A stretch of 45,260 nt of DNA from Gemmatimonadaceae bacterium (GTDB lineage: Bacteria; Gemmatimonadota; Gemmatimonadetes; Gemmatimonadales; Gemmatimonadaceae). The notes beneath the pieces are model-generated. The model was not told where the DNA came from and ran no database searches. It worked only from the letters and a program-made list of their open reading frames with translations. This document shows positions 17,144-25,413 of this stretch, piece after piece. Position numbers and translations under genes: made by a program. Position 1 is the stretch's first letter. Every line of letters begins with the position of its first letter. The stretch covers positions 1 to 45,260 of the forward strand of contig JAICOJ010000019.1 of the NCBI GenBank assembly GCA_025930755.1. Reading direction: 5' to 3'.

Positions 17144-18483
17144 GCGGCGGTGCCGGCTCCCGCGGGCGTCCGGTGCACCCGCACTGCCGCGACGCGGCGC
17201 CCATCCATGGCGACGACCTCGAGCTCTCCCCCCGGGAACTTCACCCGGTCGCCGACGCGCGGGAGGCGGCCAAGGCGCGAGAAGACGAAGCCGCCCAGTG
17301 TCGACCAGCTCCCCTCGGGGATCGGGATGTTGTGGTCGGACCGGACGTCGATGAGCGAGAGGGATCCGGCCAGCTCGAGCACGCCGTCGCTCATCAGCGA
17401 CGTGCGGGTGGCGAGGTCGTATTCGTCCGCGATGTCGCCGACGACTTCCTCGACGAGGTCCTCCATCGTCAGGATCCCCGCGGTTCCGCCGTACTCGTCC
17501 AGGACGATGGCCATGTGCGCCCGTGTGCGTCGCAAGTCATCGAGCACGCGCTCGGCCGGCCGGCTGTCGGGGACGAACAACGGCTCGCGGAGCAGATCCC
17601 GAAGATTGAAGGCTTTGGAGCGGTCGTGAAGCCACAGGTCCTTGGCCAGGAAGATGCCGACGACGTCATCGAGCGATTCCTGGTACACGGGATAGCGCGA
17701 GTAGCGCTCGCGGCGCACGGTGTCCCACACCTCGGCTTCCGTCGCGTCGGCCGGGATCGCCATGATCTCCGTGCGCGGACGCATGACGTCGCGCGCCTTC
17801 TTGAAATGAAAATCGAAGACGCCGGCCAGCATCGCGCGGTCCGCCTCGTCGAGCAGACCGTGCGCGCTCGTCTGCATGACGAGCATTCGCAGCTCTTCCG
17901 GAGAGTGTACGCGCGCCGACTCCTCGACGGCCCGAAGCCCGAGCGCCTTGAGCAGGCCGTTCGCGGTTCCGTTGAGCACCCAGATGAAGGGCGTCATGAG
18001 CTGCGCGAACCAGCGCAGCGGCCGCACTACCCACATGGTCACGACTTCCGGGTGCAGCAGCGCGAGCGACTTCGGCATGAGCTCGCCGAGCACGATGTGG
18101 AGGAACGTGATGATTCCAAACGCGGTCGTTATCGCCGCCACGCTGTGCACGGCCAGGCCGGGGGCCTCATACCCGAACGCTGCCAGCGCTTGGTCGATGA
18201 GGGCCGCCAGGGTCGCTTCGCCGATCCAGCCCAGCCCCAGCGAGGCCAGCGTAATGCCGAGCTGGGTCGCCGAGATGTACTTGTCGAGGTGGGAGATCGT
18301 GTCCTGCACGATGCGGGCGGTGGCATTCCCGCGCGCGGCCAGCGCGTCAATGCGGCTCTTGCGGGCGCCGACGAGGGCGAACTCGGCCGCGACCATGAAG
18401 GCGTTCGCGAGCACGAGCACAATCACGGCCAATAGCCGAAGCGCAATCTGGCCGAGCGTCAGATGATCGCCTACGGGCTCCAC
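17140..18483 (-). CDS. CNNM/HlyC-CorC family membrane protein with CBS domains
   Basis: 447 residues from the GTG at 18481-18483, with AAGGGG four bases upstream; an ATG at 18564 would add 27 unlikely residues. Domains in order: CNNM (DUF21) membrane domain with about four helices (10-195), including NAFMVAAEFALVGARKSR; a CBS pair (about 205-325) with RDVMRPRTEIMAIP and GGTAGILTMEDLVEEVVGDI; and a C-terminal CorC/HlyC domain (about 340-430). Family members are linked to Mg2+/Co2+ efflux; the haemolysin name is historical. It heads an operon with arfB. Confidence 0.88.
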   Translation of the reverse strand: MEPVGDHLTLGQIALRLLAVIVLVLANAFMVAAEFALVGARKSRIDALAARGNATARIVQDTISHLDKYISATQLGITLASLGLGWIGEATLAALIDQALAAFGYEAPGLAVHSVAAITTAFGIITFLHIVLGELMPKSLALLHPEVVTMWVVRPLRWFAQLMTPFIWVLNGTANGLLKALGLRAVEESARVHSPEELRMLVMQTSAHGLLDEADRAMLAGVFDFHFKKARDVMRPRTEIMAIPADATEAEVWDTVRRERYSRYPVYQESLDDVVGIFLAKDLWLHDRSKAFNLRDLLREPLFVPDSRPAERVLDDLRRTRAHMAIVLDEYGGTAGILTMEDLVEEVVGDIADEYDLATRTSLMSDGVLELAGSLSLIDVRSDHNIPIPEGSWSTLGGFVFSRLGRLPRVGDRVKFPGGELEVVAMDGRRVAAVRVHRTPAGAGTAA

Positions 18484-18564
18484 GTAACCCCTTGGTGCGG
18501 TAGTTCGTCGAAGATATAGCAAAATGCGACGGTCCGGGCACCTCGGCAGCGTCGCGAAACGCAA

Positions 18565-18653
18565 GGAACGAGGAACGAGGAACCAGGGAGCGGCCTTCGA
18601 ATCCCGGCGCGCCAGCCCTCCATTCCACTTCCTCGTTCCTCGTTCCTCGTTCC
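18565..18653. repeat. Heptamer inverted repeat, GAACGAG type
   Basis: GGAACGAGGAACGAGGAA (18565-18582) is mirrored by TTCCTCGTTCCTCGTTCC and one further unit (18629-18653), around a 46-base spacer. It lies between two diverging genes and ends only seven bases before the PilS-like start codon at 18661, so it covers the whole region where that gene's promoter and ribosome site should be. Confidence 0.88.
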
Positions 18654-18660
18654 GTCCCCC

Positions 18661-20301
18661 ATGCTAGACTCCCGCCGAATTGTTCGCTGGGCCTACATCG
18701 GCCGGCTGTCGCTGTCCGCCGCGATCTTCTCCGCGGCGCTGTTCGCGTGGGAAATCGCCAACCCGACGAACACCCGCCTCGCCGCGCTCATGCTCGTCGG
18801 GGCCATGATCTTCACGGTCGGCTCCGCATGGTTCGAGATGACACGCCCGGAGCGGACCGGGCGCGCCTTCTTCTATCTGCAAACTCTGTTCGACCTGATC
18901 CTCGTTACCGCCACGGTGCACATCACGGGGGGGGCGAGCTCGCCGTTTGCGGCCCTCTACATCCTCGTTATTGCCTACGCGTCCCTGGTGCTGCCCATCG
19001 GCAGTGGGCTCCTCGTGGCCGCATTCGGCAATGTGCTGTACATCGGCGACGTGGTCTGGAGCCATGGGCACGACATCGGAGCAAGCGTCTGGCTCCAGCT
19101 GGCGATCTTCGCCCTCGCCGCGCTCGGTACTGGTGTTCTGGCCGCTCGCATGCGCGAGGCAGGTGCCGGGCATGCATTGCAACTCGAGGCCCAGCTGGAG
19201 CGGGTCCGCCTGCAGGCGGATGACGTGCTGCGCACGATTCGCAGCGGGATTCTTACCGTCGAGCACAACGGTGCTCTCGCGTTCGCCAACCCGGCAGCGG
19301 GCCGGATGCTGGGCTTCGAGCCGGTGCAGGCGATCGGAACCCCGATCCGCGAGCTGTTCGGCGACAAGGCTCCCGTGCTCGTCCAGGCGCTCGAGCGCAC
19401 GATTCGCGATCGCATCCGCATCTCGCGCTGGGAAGCGACCATTGCGGGCGAGGGCGGCCCGTTTCCCATCGGCCTGAACACGACCACCATCGACGCCGAC
19501 GGCACCCCCGAGGGGATCTCGGCGACCGCGATCTTCCAGGACATCACCGACTCCAAGCGTCTCGAGGAGCTGCGCCTGCGGGCCGAACGTCTCGAGGGCG
19601 TGGCGGAGCTCAGCGCGTCGCTCGCGCACGAGATCAAGAACCCGCTGGCCTCGATTCGAAGCGCGGTCGAGCAGCTGTCGCGCGTCCCCCAGACGACCGA
19701 GGATGCGCGAACGCTGGCCGCGCTGATCATTCGCGAATCGGACCGACTGTCCCGGCTGCTGTCGGAGTTCCTCGACTTTGCGCGCACTCGCGTCACCCGC
19801 ATCGCGGAAGTGGATCTGGGCGACCTGGTGAAGGGTGCGGTGAAGCTGGCCGCAACGCACCCCGATGGCCACAAGCGCGTTCGCGTCTCGTGCGCGACCC
19901 CCACGCACGGCATTCCCGTCGAAGGCGATGAGGACCTGCTCCACCGCGCGGTCTTCAACATCGCGCTCAATGCCGTGCAGGCGGCGCGCGACGACGGCCA
20001 CGTCTGGGTGGAAGTGGCGTCCGTGCCGCCCGAGCAGCTCCCGGTCGGCGTGTCGTTCGAGCGTGGCGCCGCCTCCGTGCGCATCACCGATGACGGTCCC
20101 GGCATTCCCGCCGCGGTCCGCGCCAAGATGTTCGACCCGTTCGTGACGACGAAGCCCGGCGGTACCGGCCTGGGCTTGCCGATCGTGCACCGTGCGATCG
20201 AGGCCCACCGTGGTCTCGTCTTCGTCGACAGCGGCAGCTCAGGAACGCGCTTCACCGTGCTCCTGCCGCGCCGCCAGCCCAAACCCGAGGAGTCCCCGTG
20301 A
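18661..20301 (+). CDS. PilS-like sensor histidine kinase (NtrB type)
   Basis: 546 residues. The first 165 hold about six membrane helices, as in PilS. A PAS domain (about 185-300) contains GILTVEHNGALAFANPAAGRMLG. The kinase core has the H-box SLAHEIKNPLASI with His323, an N-box NIALNAVQAA, DDGPGIP and GTGLGLPIVHRAI; HEIKNP is the NtrB-class form. Its stop overlaps the start of the sigma-54 activator (GTGA). PilS senses pilin in the membrane and phosphorylates PilR, and the nearby prepilin genes support that assignment. No clear ribosome site precedes the ATG. Confidence 0.88.
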   Translation: MLDSRRIVRWAYIGRLSLSAAIFSAALFAWEIANPTNTRLAALMLVGAMIFTVGSAWFEMTRPERTGRAFFYLQTLFDLILVTATVHITGGASSPFAALYILVIAYASLVLPIGSGLLVAAFGNVLYIGDVVWSHGHDIGASVWLQLAIFALAALGTGVLAARMREAGAGHALQLEAQLERVRLQADDVLRTIRSGILTVEHNGALAFANPAAGRMLGFEPVQAIGTPIRELFGDKAPVLVQALERTIRDRIRISRWEATIAGEGGPFPIGLNTTTIDADGTPEGISATAIFQDITDSKRLEELRLRAERLEGVAELSASLAHEIKNPLASIRSAVEQLSRVPQTTEDARTLAALIIRESDRLSRLLSEFLDFARTRVTRIAEVDLGDLVKGAVKLAATHPDGHKRVRVSCATPTHGIPVEGDEDLLHRAVFNIALNAVQAARDDGHVWVEVASVPPEQLPVGVSFERGAASVRITDDGPGIPAAVRAKMFDPFVTTKPGGTGLGLPIVHRAIEAHRGLVFVDSGSSGTRFTVLLPRRQPKPEESP

Positions 20302-21680
20302 TTGCCCCCGCCTCCGATCCACGCCCGAGTGTGCTGATCGTGGATGACGAATCCGCGATCCTCGACACGCTGCGGATTCTGCTGAAGAACGAAGGCTTCG
20401 AGACGCACGTCGCGCTCGGCGGCAAGCAGGGCATCGAGCGCCTTCAGGACGTGAAGCCCGACATCGTCATCACCGACGTGCGGATGCCCAACGTCGGCGG
20501 CCTCGAGGTCCTGAGCGCGGCGCGGCAGCGCGATCCGGATCTCCCGGTGATTCTCATGACCGCGCAAGCCGATCTCCGGTCGGCGATTCAGGCGGTGAAC
20601 GCGGGCGCGTACTACTACGTGCAGAAGCCGTTCGCCAACGACGACATCGTGGCGATCCTGCGCCGTGCCGCCGAGCATCGGCAGTTGCGCGTCGAGAACA
20701 AGTCGCTCAAGCAGGAGATCAAGCGCCGCGGGTTCGACACGTCCTCGCGCCCGATTGGACGGAGCAAGGCGTGGCTCGACGTGCTGCGGCTCGCCGAGAC
20801 GGTCGCCCCCTCCGAGTCGACGGTGCTGATTCAGGGCGAGTCGGGCACCGGTAAGGAAGTGGTCGCGCGCTACATCCACGAGCTGTCGGGACGGGCGGAC
20901 GCGCCGTTCCTCTCGATCAACTGCGGTGCGCTCCCCGAGTCCCTGCTCGAGAGCGAGCTGTTCGGTCACGTGAAGGGCTCGTTCACCGGCGCCGTGAAGG
21001 ACAAGGCCGGTCTCTTCACCGCCGCCGCCGGCGGCACGTTCTTCCTCGACGAAATCGGCGAGACGACGCCGTCGACCCAGGTGAAGCTGCTTCGCGCGCT
21101 GCAGGAGCGCGAGATCATCCCGGTCGGCGCGACGGAAGCCATTCCGACGGATGCGCGGGTGCTCGCCGCGACGAACCGGGAGCTGGAAGAGGAAATGAAG
21201 CGGGGAGGATTCCGCAGCGATCTCTTCTATCGCTTGAACGTGTTCGCGCTGCACCTTCCGCCGCTGCGCCACCGCAAGGAGGACATTCCGCTCCTCGCCA
21301 CGTCCTTCCTCGAGCGCACGGCGAAAGCGCGCGGCGAGCCGCTCAAGCGGCTCAGCGAAGAGGCGCTCGAGATCATGCGGGAGTACGCGTGGCCCGGCAA
21401 CGTCCGTGAGCTCGAGAACTCGCTCGAGCGCGCCGCGATTCTGACGAACGGCGAGGTGATCGATCCCTCGGCGCTTCCGGAGCGCATCACCGAGCGCCGG
21501 TCCGAGCCGCTCGTCAGCGAGCGCGGCCCGACGAATCCGACGCTCGACGTCATTGAGCGTGCCTACATCCTGTGGGTGCTCGACAGCGAAGGGGGCAACA
21601 AGAGCCGGGCGGCCGAGGTGTTAGGCATCGATCCCTCCACGCTCTACCGCAAGCTCTCGCGGTTCGGCGTCGAAGCCTGA
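20298..21680 (+). CDS. PilR-like sigma-54-dependent response regulator
   Basis: 460 residues. Receiver domain (about 10-125) with Asp60 in IVITDVRMP. AAA+ domain (about 145-380) with Walker A GESGTGKE at 180-187, the sigma-54-contact loop as GSFTGA at 227-232 (Ser in place of the usual Ala), and GGTFFLDEIGE. A Fis-type helix-turn-helix closes the protein (NKSRAAEVLGIDPSTLYRKL). It should activate sigma-54 promoters from enhancers when phosphorylated by the upstream kinase. The only strong sigma-54 site found is before the prepilin genes (24507). Confidence 0.9.
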   Translation: MIAPASDPRPSVLIVDDESAILDTLRILLKNEGFETHVALGGKQGIERLQDVKPDIVITDVRMPNVGGLEVLSAARQRDPDLPVILMTAQADLRSAIQAVNAGAYYYVQKPFANDDIVAILRRAAEHRQLRVENKSLKQEIKRRGFDTSSRPIGRSKAWLDVLRLAETVAPSESTVLIQGESGTGKEVVARYIHELSGRADAPFLSINCGALPESLLESELFGHVKGSFTGAVKDKAGLFTAAAGGTFFLDEIGETTPSTQVKLLRALQEREIIPVGATEAIPTDARVLAATNRELEEEMKRGGFRSDLFYRLNVFALHLPPLRHRKEDIPLLATSFLERTAKARGEPLKRLSEEALEIMREYAWPGNVRELENSLERAAILTNGEVIDPSALPERITERRSEPLVSERGPTNPTLDVIERAYILWVLDSEGGNKSRAAEVLGIDPSTLYRKLSRFGVEA

Positions 21681-21682
21681 CC

Positions 21683-22897
21683 ATGACGGCGCGGCCGCTT
21701 CCGTCGCTCCGCTGGGAGCTGCTCGGGAACCTCGCGGTTCTCGCGACCGCCGCGCTCATGCTCGCTGTCGCGAGCCTGCTCGTGTTCACCGGGATCGCCG
21801 AAAGCCGGAATGCGGCGCTGTGGCTGACGATGCTGATCATCGCCGACGTGATGATCTTCGTCGTGTTCGGCGGCTACCTGGTACGACGACTCGTCATCCG
21901 GCCGGTCGACGAGATCGTCGCCGCCGCCGAGGCGATCGCGGAAGGCGACCTCGCCCGACGCGCTCCGGAGATGAACTCGGTGGAGCTCGCGCGGCTGGCG
22001 ACGAGCCTCAACCGCATGACGACGCGCCTGCTCGAGGAGCAGACGCTGGTCGTGCGCGCGGAGAAGATGGCGAGCGTCGGCCGGTTAGCCGCGGGTATCG
22101 CGCACGAGATCGGCAATCCCCTTGGCGCGATCAATGGCTACACCCACCTGGCTCGGCGACGGCTCCGCGACAGAGGACTCGAGGATGAGCTCGATGCCAT
22201 CGAACGGGAGACGACCCGCATCGACCGGATCGTGCGTGGCTTGCTGGACTATGCGCGGCCGCGTCGCGCGACGCCCGAGTCGATCGGCATCGAGGAGTGC
22301 GTCGAGCGCGTCGTGACGATGCTCCGTGATCAGGGCGCCCTCAGGGAGGTCGAGGTCCGTACGGAGATTCCGTCGGGCGTTCCCGCGCTCTCGGGAGATC
22401 GCCACGAGCTCGAGCAGGCACTCGTCAATCTCCTGCTCAACGCCATCGACGCCATGGATGGACGCGGCGCGGTGACGATTGCCGCGCGCGCGGACTCACT
22501 GGCGTCGCTTCGCGATGATGCTGCCGTGCGGAAGGGGGATTCGCCCAGCGTGATGGCCGAGCGCGAGCGGAATCCGCGCGTGCGGGCGTGGCTGCACCGG
22601 GTCGGGGAGCCCTCGCGCATTCTTACCGTGACGGTCGCGGATTCCGGTCCAGGCGTCGACCCCGATGACATGGAGCGCATCTTCGATCCGTTCTTCACCA
22701 CCAAGCCTCCGGGGAAAGGCACCGGCCTCGGCCTCGCCATCGTCGCGCGCATCGTCGACAACCTCGGCGGCGTCGTGTGGGTGCGTCCGGCGCGGGAAGG
22801 AGGGGCCGCATTCGTCATGATGTTCCCGCTCGGCGTCGCGGTGTCGGCGCCGGTGAGTCTCATGCCGCGCGTTCGTGAGGGAGCGCTCGTCCGATGA
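21683..22897 (+). CDS. HAMP-containing NtrB-type sensor histidine kinase
   Basis: 404 residues from the ATG three bases after the PilR-like stop. Two membrane helices (about 12-35 and 45-70) with almost no periplasmic loop are followed by HAMP (70-125), H-box GIAHEIGNPLGAI with His141, N-box LVNLLLNAIDAM, DSGPGVDPDD and GTGLGLAIVARI. An insertion of about 50 residues, rich in charged residues, sits between the N and G1 boxes. With so small an external loop it probably senses a membrane or cytoplasmic signal. It is translationally coupled (ATGA) to its own sigma-54 regulator. Confidence 0.88.
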   Translation: MTARPLPSLRWELLGNLAVLATAALMLAVASLLVFTGIAESRNAALWLTMLIIADVMIFVVFGGYLVRRLVIRPVDEIVAAAEAIAEGDLARRAPEMNSVELARLATSLNRMTTRLLEEQTLVVRAEKMASVGRLAAGIAHEIGNPLGAINGYTHLARRRLRDRGLEDELDAIERETTRIDRIVRGLLDYARPRRATPESIGIEECVERVVTMLRDQGALREVEVRTEIPSGVPALSGDRHELEQALVNLLLNAIDAMDGRGAVTIAARADSLASLRDDAAVRKGDSPSVMAERERNPRVRAWLHRVGEPSRILTVTVADSGPGVDPDDMERIFDPFFTTKPPGKGTGLGLAIVARIVDNLGGVVWVRPAREGGAAFVMMFPLGVAVSAPVSLMPRVREGALVR

Positions 22898-24255
22898 CCG
22901 GCATGCGCATCCTCATCATCGATGACGAGCCCGCACTGCGGCACACCATCTCGGCGATCCTGCACGACGAGGGACACGAGGTGACGACCGCCACCGACGG
23001 GGAGGATGCGCTCGCCAGGCTCGCCGTCGCTCCCGCGGATCTCATTCTCTGCGACGTACGCATGCCGACCATGGATGGGATGACCTTTCTCGAGCGCCAC
23101 GTCGGTCATGGCGGGTCGGGCCTGGTCGTCATGATGAGCGCGTACGGAGATTCGGAGACCGCCATCGCCGCCATGCAGCGCGGCGCGTACGACTGGATCC
23201 AGAAGCCGTTCCGCGCCGAGGAGATCGTGCTGGTGGTGCGGAAGGCGGTCGAGCGGGAGCGACTGCGCGCCGAGGTGAAACGGCTCGAGGGTGAGCTGTC
23301 GACGCTGCGCCAGTCGAGCGACGCGATCATCGGGCGCAGCGAGGTCATGCGCACGGCGCTCGACGTCGCGCGCAAAGTCGCCCGACATCCGGCGACGGTG
23401 CTGCTCACCGGGGAGAGCGGAACGGGGAAGGAGATCGTCGCGCGTCTCATTCATCGCGAGAGCCCGCGAGCGAGCGCACCCTTCGTCGCCGTGAACTGCG
23501 GCGCGATCCCCGAGGCTCTGCTCGAAAGCGAGCTGTTCGGGCACGAGAAGGGTGCGTTCACCGGGGCGACGCGGGACAAGGCCGGCCTCTTCGAGGACGC
23601 GCACGAGGGCACGCTCTTTCTCGACGAGATCGGTGAGCTGCCGGCGGCGTTACAGGTGAAGCTGCTGCGCGCGCTCCAGGAAGGGGAAGTCCGGCGCGTC
23701 GGTGCGAACGTGTCGAAGGCCGTCGATGTGAGAGTCATTGCCGCGACGAACCGCGATCTGCACGCGGATGTCGCGAGCGGCCGTTTCCGCGCCGACCTCT
23801 TTTATCGCATCAACGTCGTGGCGATCGCGCTGCCGCCGCTGCGCGATCGGCCGGACGACGTCCCGGAGCTGGCGCTCTTCTTTCTCGAGCGACATGCCGC
23901 GCGCATGGGTCTCGAGGCCCACGGCATTTCGCCGAGCGCGATGCGGATTCTCGCCGAGCATTCGTGGCCGGGCAATGTGCGCGAGCTGGAGCACGCGATC
24001 GAGCGCGCGCTGGTCATGACGGGCGGGAAGACGATCGAGGCAGCGGATCTCCCATCGCCCGTGCGCTCGAGCGGGCGCCACGCGGCCGTCACGGACGGAA
24101 CGCTCTCGGTGAAGCAGCAGACGACCGAGCTCGAGAAGGCGTTGATCCGTCGCGCGCTGGAGCACACGCGGGGCAATCGAACGCGTGCGGCGCGGTTGCT
24201 GGAGCTCTCGCACCGCGCATTGCTCTACAAGATTCGAGAGTATGGGCTGGAGTGA
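22894..24255 (+). CDS. NtrC-family sigma-54-dependent response regulator
   Basis: 453 residues. Receiver with Asp54 in [16 protein letters not shown]+ domain with Walker A GESGTGKE at 173-180, canonical GAFTGA at 220-225, [10 protein letters not shown] and the arginine-rich sensor region; C-terminal Fis-type helix-turn-helix ([21 protein letters not shown]). It is a paralogue of the PilR-like protein. Its stop codon is overlapped by the following heptamer array, so the protein end borders repeat DNA. Targets are unknown; either this regulator or the PilR-like one could use the sigma-54 promoter 250 bases downstream. Confidence 0.9.
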   Translation: MTGMRILIIDDEPALRHTISAILHDEGHEVTTATDGEDALARLAVAPADLILCDVRMPTMDGMTFLERHVGHGGSGLVVMMSAYGDSETAIAAMQRGAYDWIQKPFRAEEIVLVVRKAVERERLRAEVKRLEGELSTLRQSSDAIIGRSEVMRTALDVARKVARHPATVLLTGESGTGKEIVARLIHRESPRASAPFVAVNCGAIPEALLESELFGHEKGAFTGATRDKAGLFEDAHEGTLFLDEIGELPAALQVKLLRALQEGEVRRVGANVSKAVDVRVIAATNRDLHADVASGRFRADLFYRINVVAIALPPLRDRPDDVPELALFFLERHAARMGLEAHGISPSAMRILAEHSWPGNVRELEHAIERALVMTGGKTIEAADLPSPVRSSGRHAAVTDGTLSVKQQTTELEKALIRRALEHTRGNRTRAARLLELSHRALLYKIREYGLE

Positions 24256-24412
24256 ACGACTGCGAACTGCGAACTGCGAACTGCGAGCTGCGAACTGCGA
24301 GCTGCGAAGCTGTGGCACCTCACCCACCCTGCCGTCTTCGCAGTTCGCAGTTCGCAGCTCGCAGTACGCAGTACGCAGTACGCAGTACGCAGTACGCAGT
24401 TCGCAGTCGTTC
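24254..24412. repeat. Long heptamer inverted repeat, TTCGCAG type, unequal arms
   Basis: The left arm 24254-24309 (56 bases) carries CTGCGAA/CTGCGAG units. The right arm 24336-24412 (77 bases) carries TTCGCAG, CTCGCAG and five TACGCAG units. The outer 18 bases pair perfectly, and the arms differ by exactly 21 bases, three units, consistent with unit gain in one arm. It starts on the stop codon of the NtrC-like gene. Confidence 0.92.
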
Positions 24413-24415
24413 CAC

Positions 24416-24453
24416 CTATGCAAACAGTTGCGAAGCTGAACTTCTTTGCATAG
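24416..24453. promoter_or_regulatory. Perfect inverted repeat, candidate enhancer for the prepilin operon
   Basis: CTATGCAAA (24416-24424) and TTTGCATAG (24445-24453) are exact reverse complements with a 20-base centre that itself contains AGTT and AACT. Its midpoint lies about 98 bases before the start point predicted from the sigma-54 promoter. That spacing is typical for NtrC-family enhancers. Binding by the PilR-like or NtrC-like protein is inference. Confidence 0.55.
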
Positions 24454-24506
24454 CGAGCAGGGCACCCGAACAAAGACAACACTTTATCCAATAACGAGTT
24501 AGCGCA

Positions 24507-24522
24507 TGGCACGGGCCGCGCC
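24507..24522 (+). promoter_or_regulatory. Sigma-54 promoter candidate for the minor prepilin operon
   Basis: TGGCACGGGCCGCGCC matches the -24 box TGGCACG fully and keeps the invariant GG-N10-GC spacing (GG at 24508-24509, GC at 24520-24521); the -12 TT is missing. Transcription would start near 24533, leaving a 19-base leader that holds AGGAG before the ATG at 24552. Confidence 0.6.
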
Positions 24523-24551
24523 TATGTGGTGGGCGCCACCCAGGAGCCTTC

Positions 24552-25001
24552 ATGCGCACTACACGCTTCGCGTTCACGGTCCTCGAGCTCATCACGGTGA
24601 TGAGCATCATCGGCATCCTCACCGTGATCGCCCTCCCCAAGTTCACCGAGACCGTTCGCAACTCGAAGGTGCGGTCGGCTCGCGATGAAGTCGTGTCGTA
24701 CTTCATGCGCGCGCATGCCGTCGCCATTCAACGCGGACAGCGCACGCACGTGCGCGTCGCCGGCGACCGCATGTCCGTCGTCACCGAGAACAACGGCGTC
24801 GAGCAGACCGTGCTGCAGAGCGACCTCTACTCCGGCCACGGCGTCTCGCTCTACGCATCGCAGAATGAATTCACGTACGACCCGCGCGGCTTCGCCCAGA
24901 ACATTCCGGGCATGGGCCGCCTCATGGTCACGCGTGACAGCAAATCGATGCCGGTGTGCGTGACCGGCCTCGGCAAAGCCTACCTCAACGGGTGCAACTG
25001 A
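24552..25001 (+). CDS. GspH/FimU-type minor prepilin
   Basis: 149 residues. The class III signal reads RFA before FTVLELITVMSIIGIL, so cleavage would be between Ala and Phe rather than the usual Gly-Phe, with Glu at mature position 5. One hydrophobic helix is followed by a beta-rich domain of about 115 residues. It ends with two cysteines (VCVTGLGKAYLNGC) that could form the disulfide loop. FimU/GspH proteins sit at the pilus tip complex. AGGAG precedes the ATG. It is the first gene after the sigma-54 promoter and is followed after one base by the PilV-like gene. Confidence 0.85.
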   Translation: MRTTRFAFTVLELITVMSIIGILTVIALPKFTETVRNSKVRSARDEVVSYFMRAHAVAIQRGQRTHVRVAGDRMSVVTENNGVEQTVLQSDLYSGHGVSLYASQNEFTYDPRGFAQNIPGMGRLMVTRDSKSMPVCVTGLGKAYLNGCN

Positions 25002-25002
25002 C

Positions 25003-25413
25003 ATGCTGACCCGACTCTTTCGCACTCGCCGGGCGCGCCGCGCGCGCCGCGCCGGGTTCACCGTCATGGAGCTCATCGTCGCGATCGTGATCCTCTCGAT
25101 CGGACTGCTGGGTCTGGCGGCGACCTCCGGCATCGTCATGCGCCTCATCGGCGGCGGTACGCATCAGACCGTGGCCGCGAACGTCGCGCTCGCGCGCTTC
25201 GAGCACCTTCGCTCGCTGAGCTGCGGACGCATGACCGGTGGGGCGGCGAACAATCGCAATGTCCAGGAAGCGTGGTCTGTGACGCCGATCGGCCCCGTCG
25301 CCACGCCACGGGCGATGGACGTCCGCCTCACGATCACCTACCAAACCTCGATGCGACGCGGCGGCTCGTCCTCGCGCACGCAATCGTACCGGAGTCAGAT
25401 CGCATGCATCTGA
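25003..25413 (+). CDS. PilV-like minor prepilin, copy 1
   Basis: 136 residues. A very basic leader (RTRRARRARRAG) precedes the cleavage site G-FTVMELIVAIVILSIGLL with Glu5. The globular part is short (about 90 residues) and holds the pair SCGRM and IACI, a likely disulfide. Position between the FimU-like and PilW-like genes and resemblance to copy 2 (27728) support a PilV role. It overlaps the next gene by 10 bases. Confidence 0.85.
   Translation: MLTRLFRTRRARRARRAGFTVMELIVAIVILSIGLLGLAATSGIVMRLIGGGTHQTVAANVALARFEHLRSLSCGRMTGGAANNRNVQEAWSVTPIGPVATPRAMDVRLTITYQTSMRRGGSSSRTQSYRSQIACI

Noticed and set aside
18975-21272. 765-codon minus-strand frame
   Set aside because: It is antisense to the PilS/PilR-like genes, which have full motifs; no start or ribosome site.
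24254-24412. CRISPR-like array
   Set aside because: Units are 7 bases with no spacers, are arranged as a palindrome, and no cas gene is in the window.
24416-24551. Cyclic-di-GMP riboswitch before the prepilin genes
   Set aside because: The position is suggestive, but the conserved GEMM core sequences are not present. A palindrome plus a sigma-54 site explains the region better.
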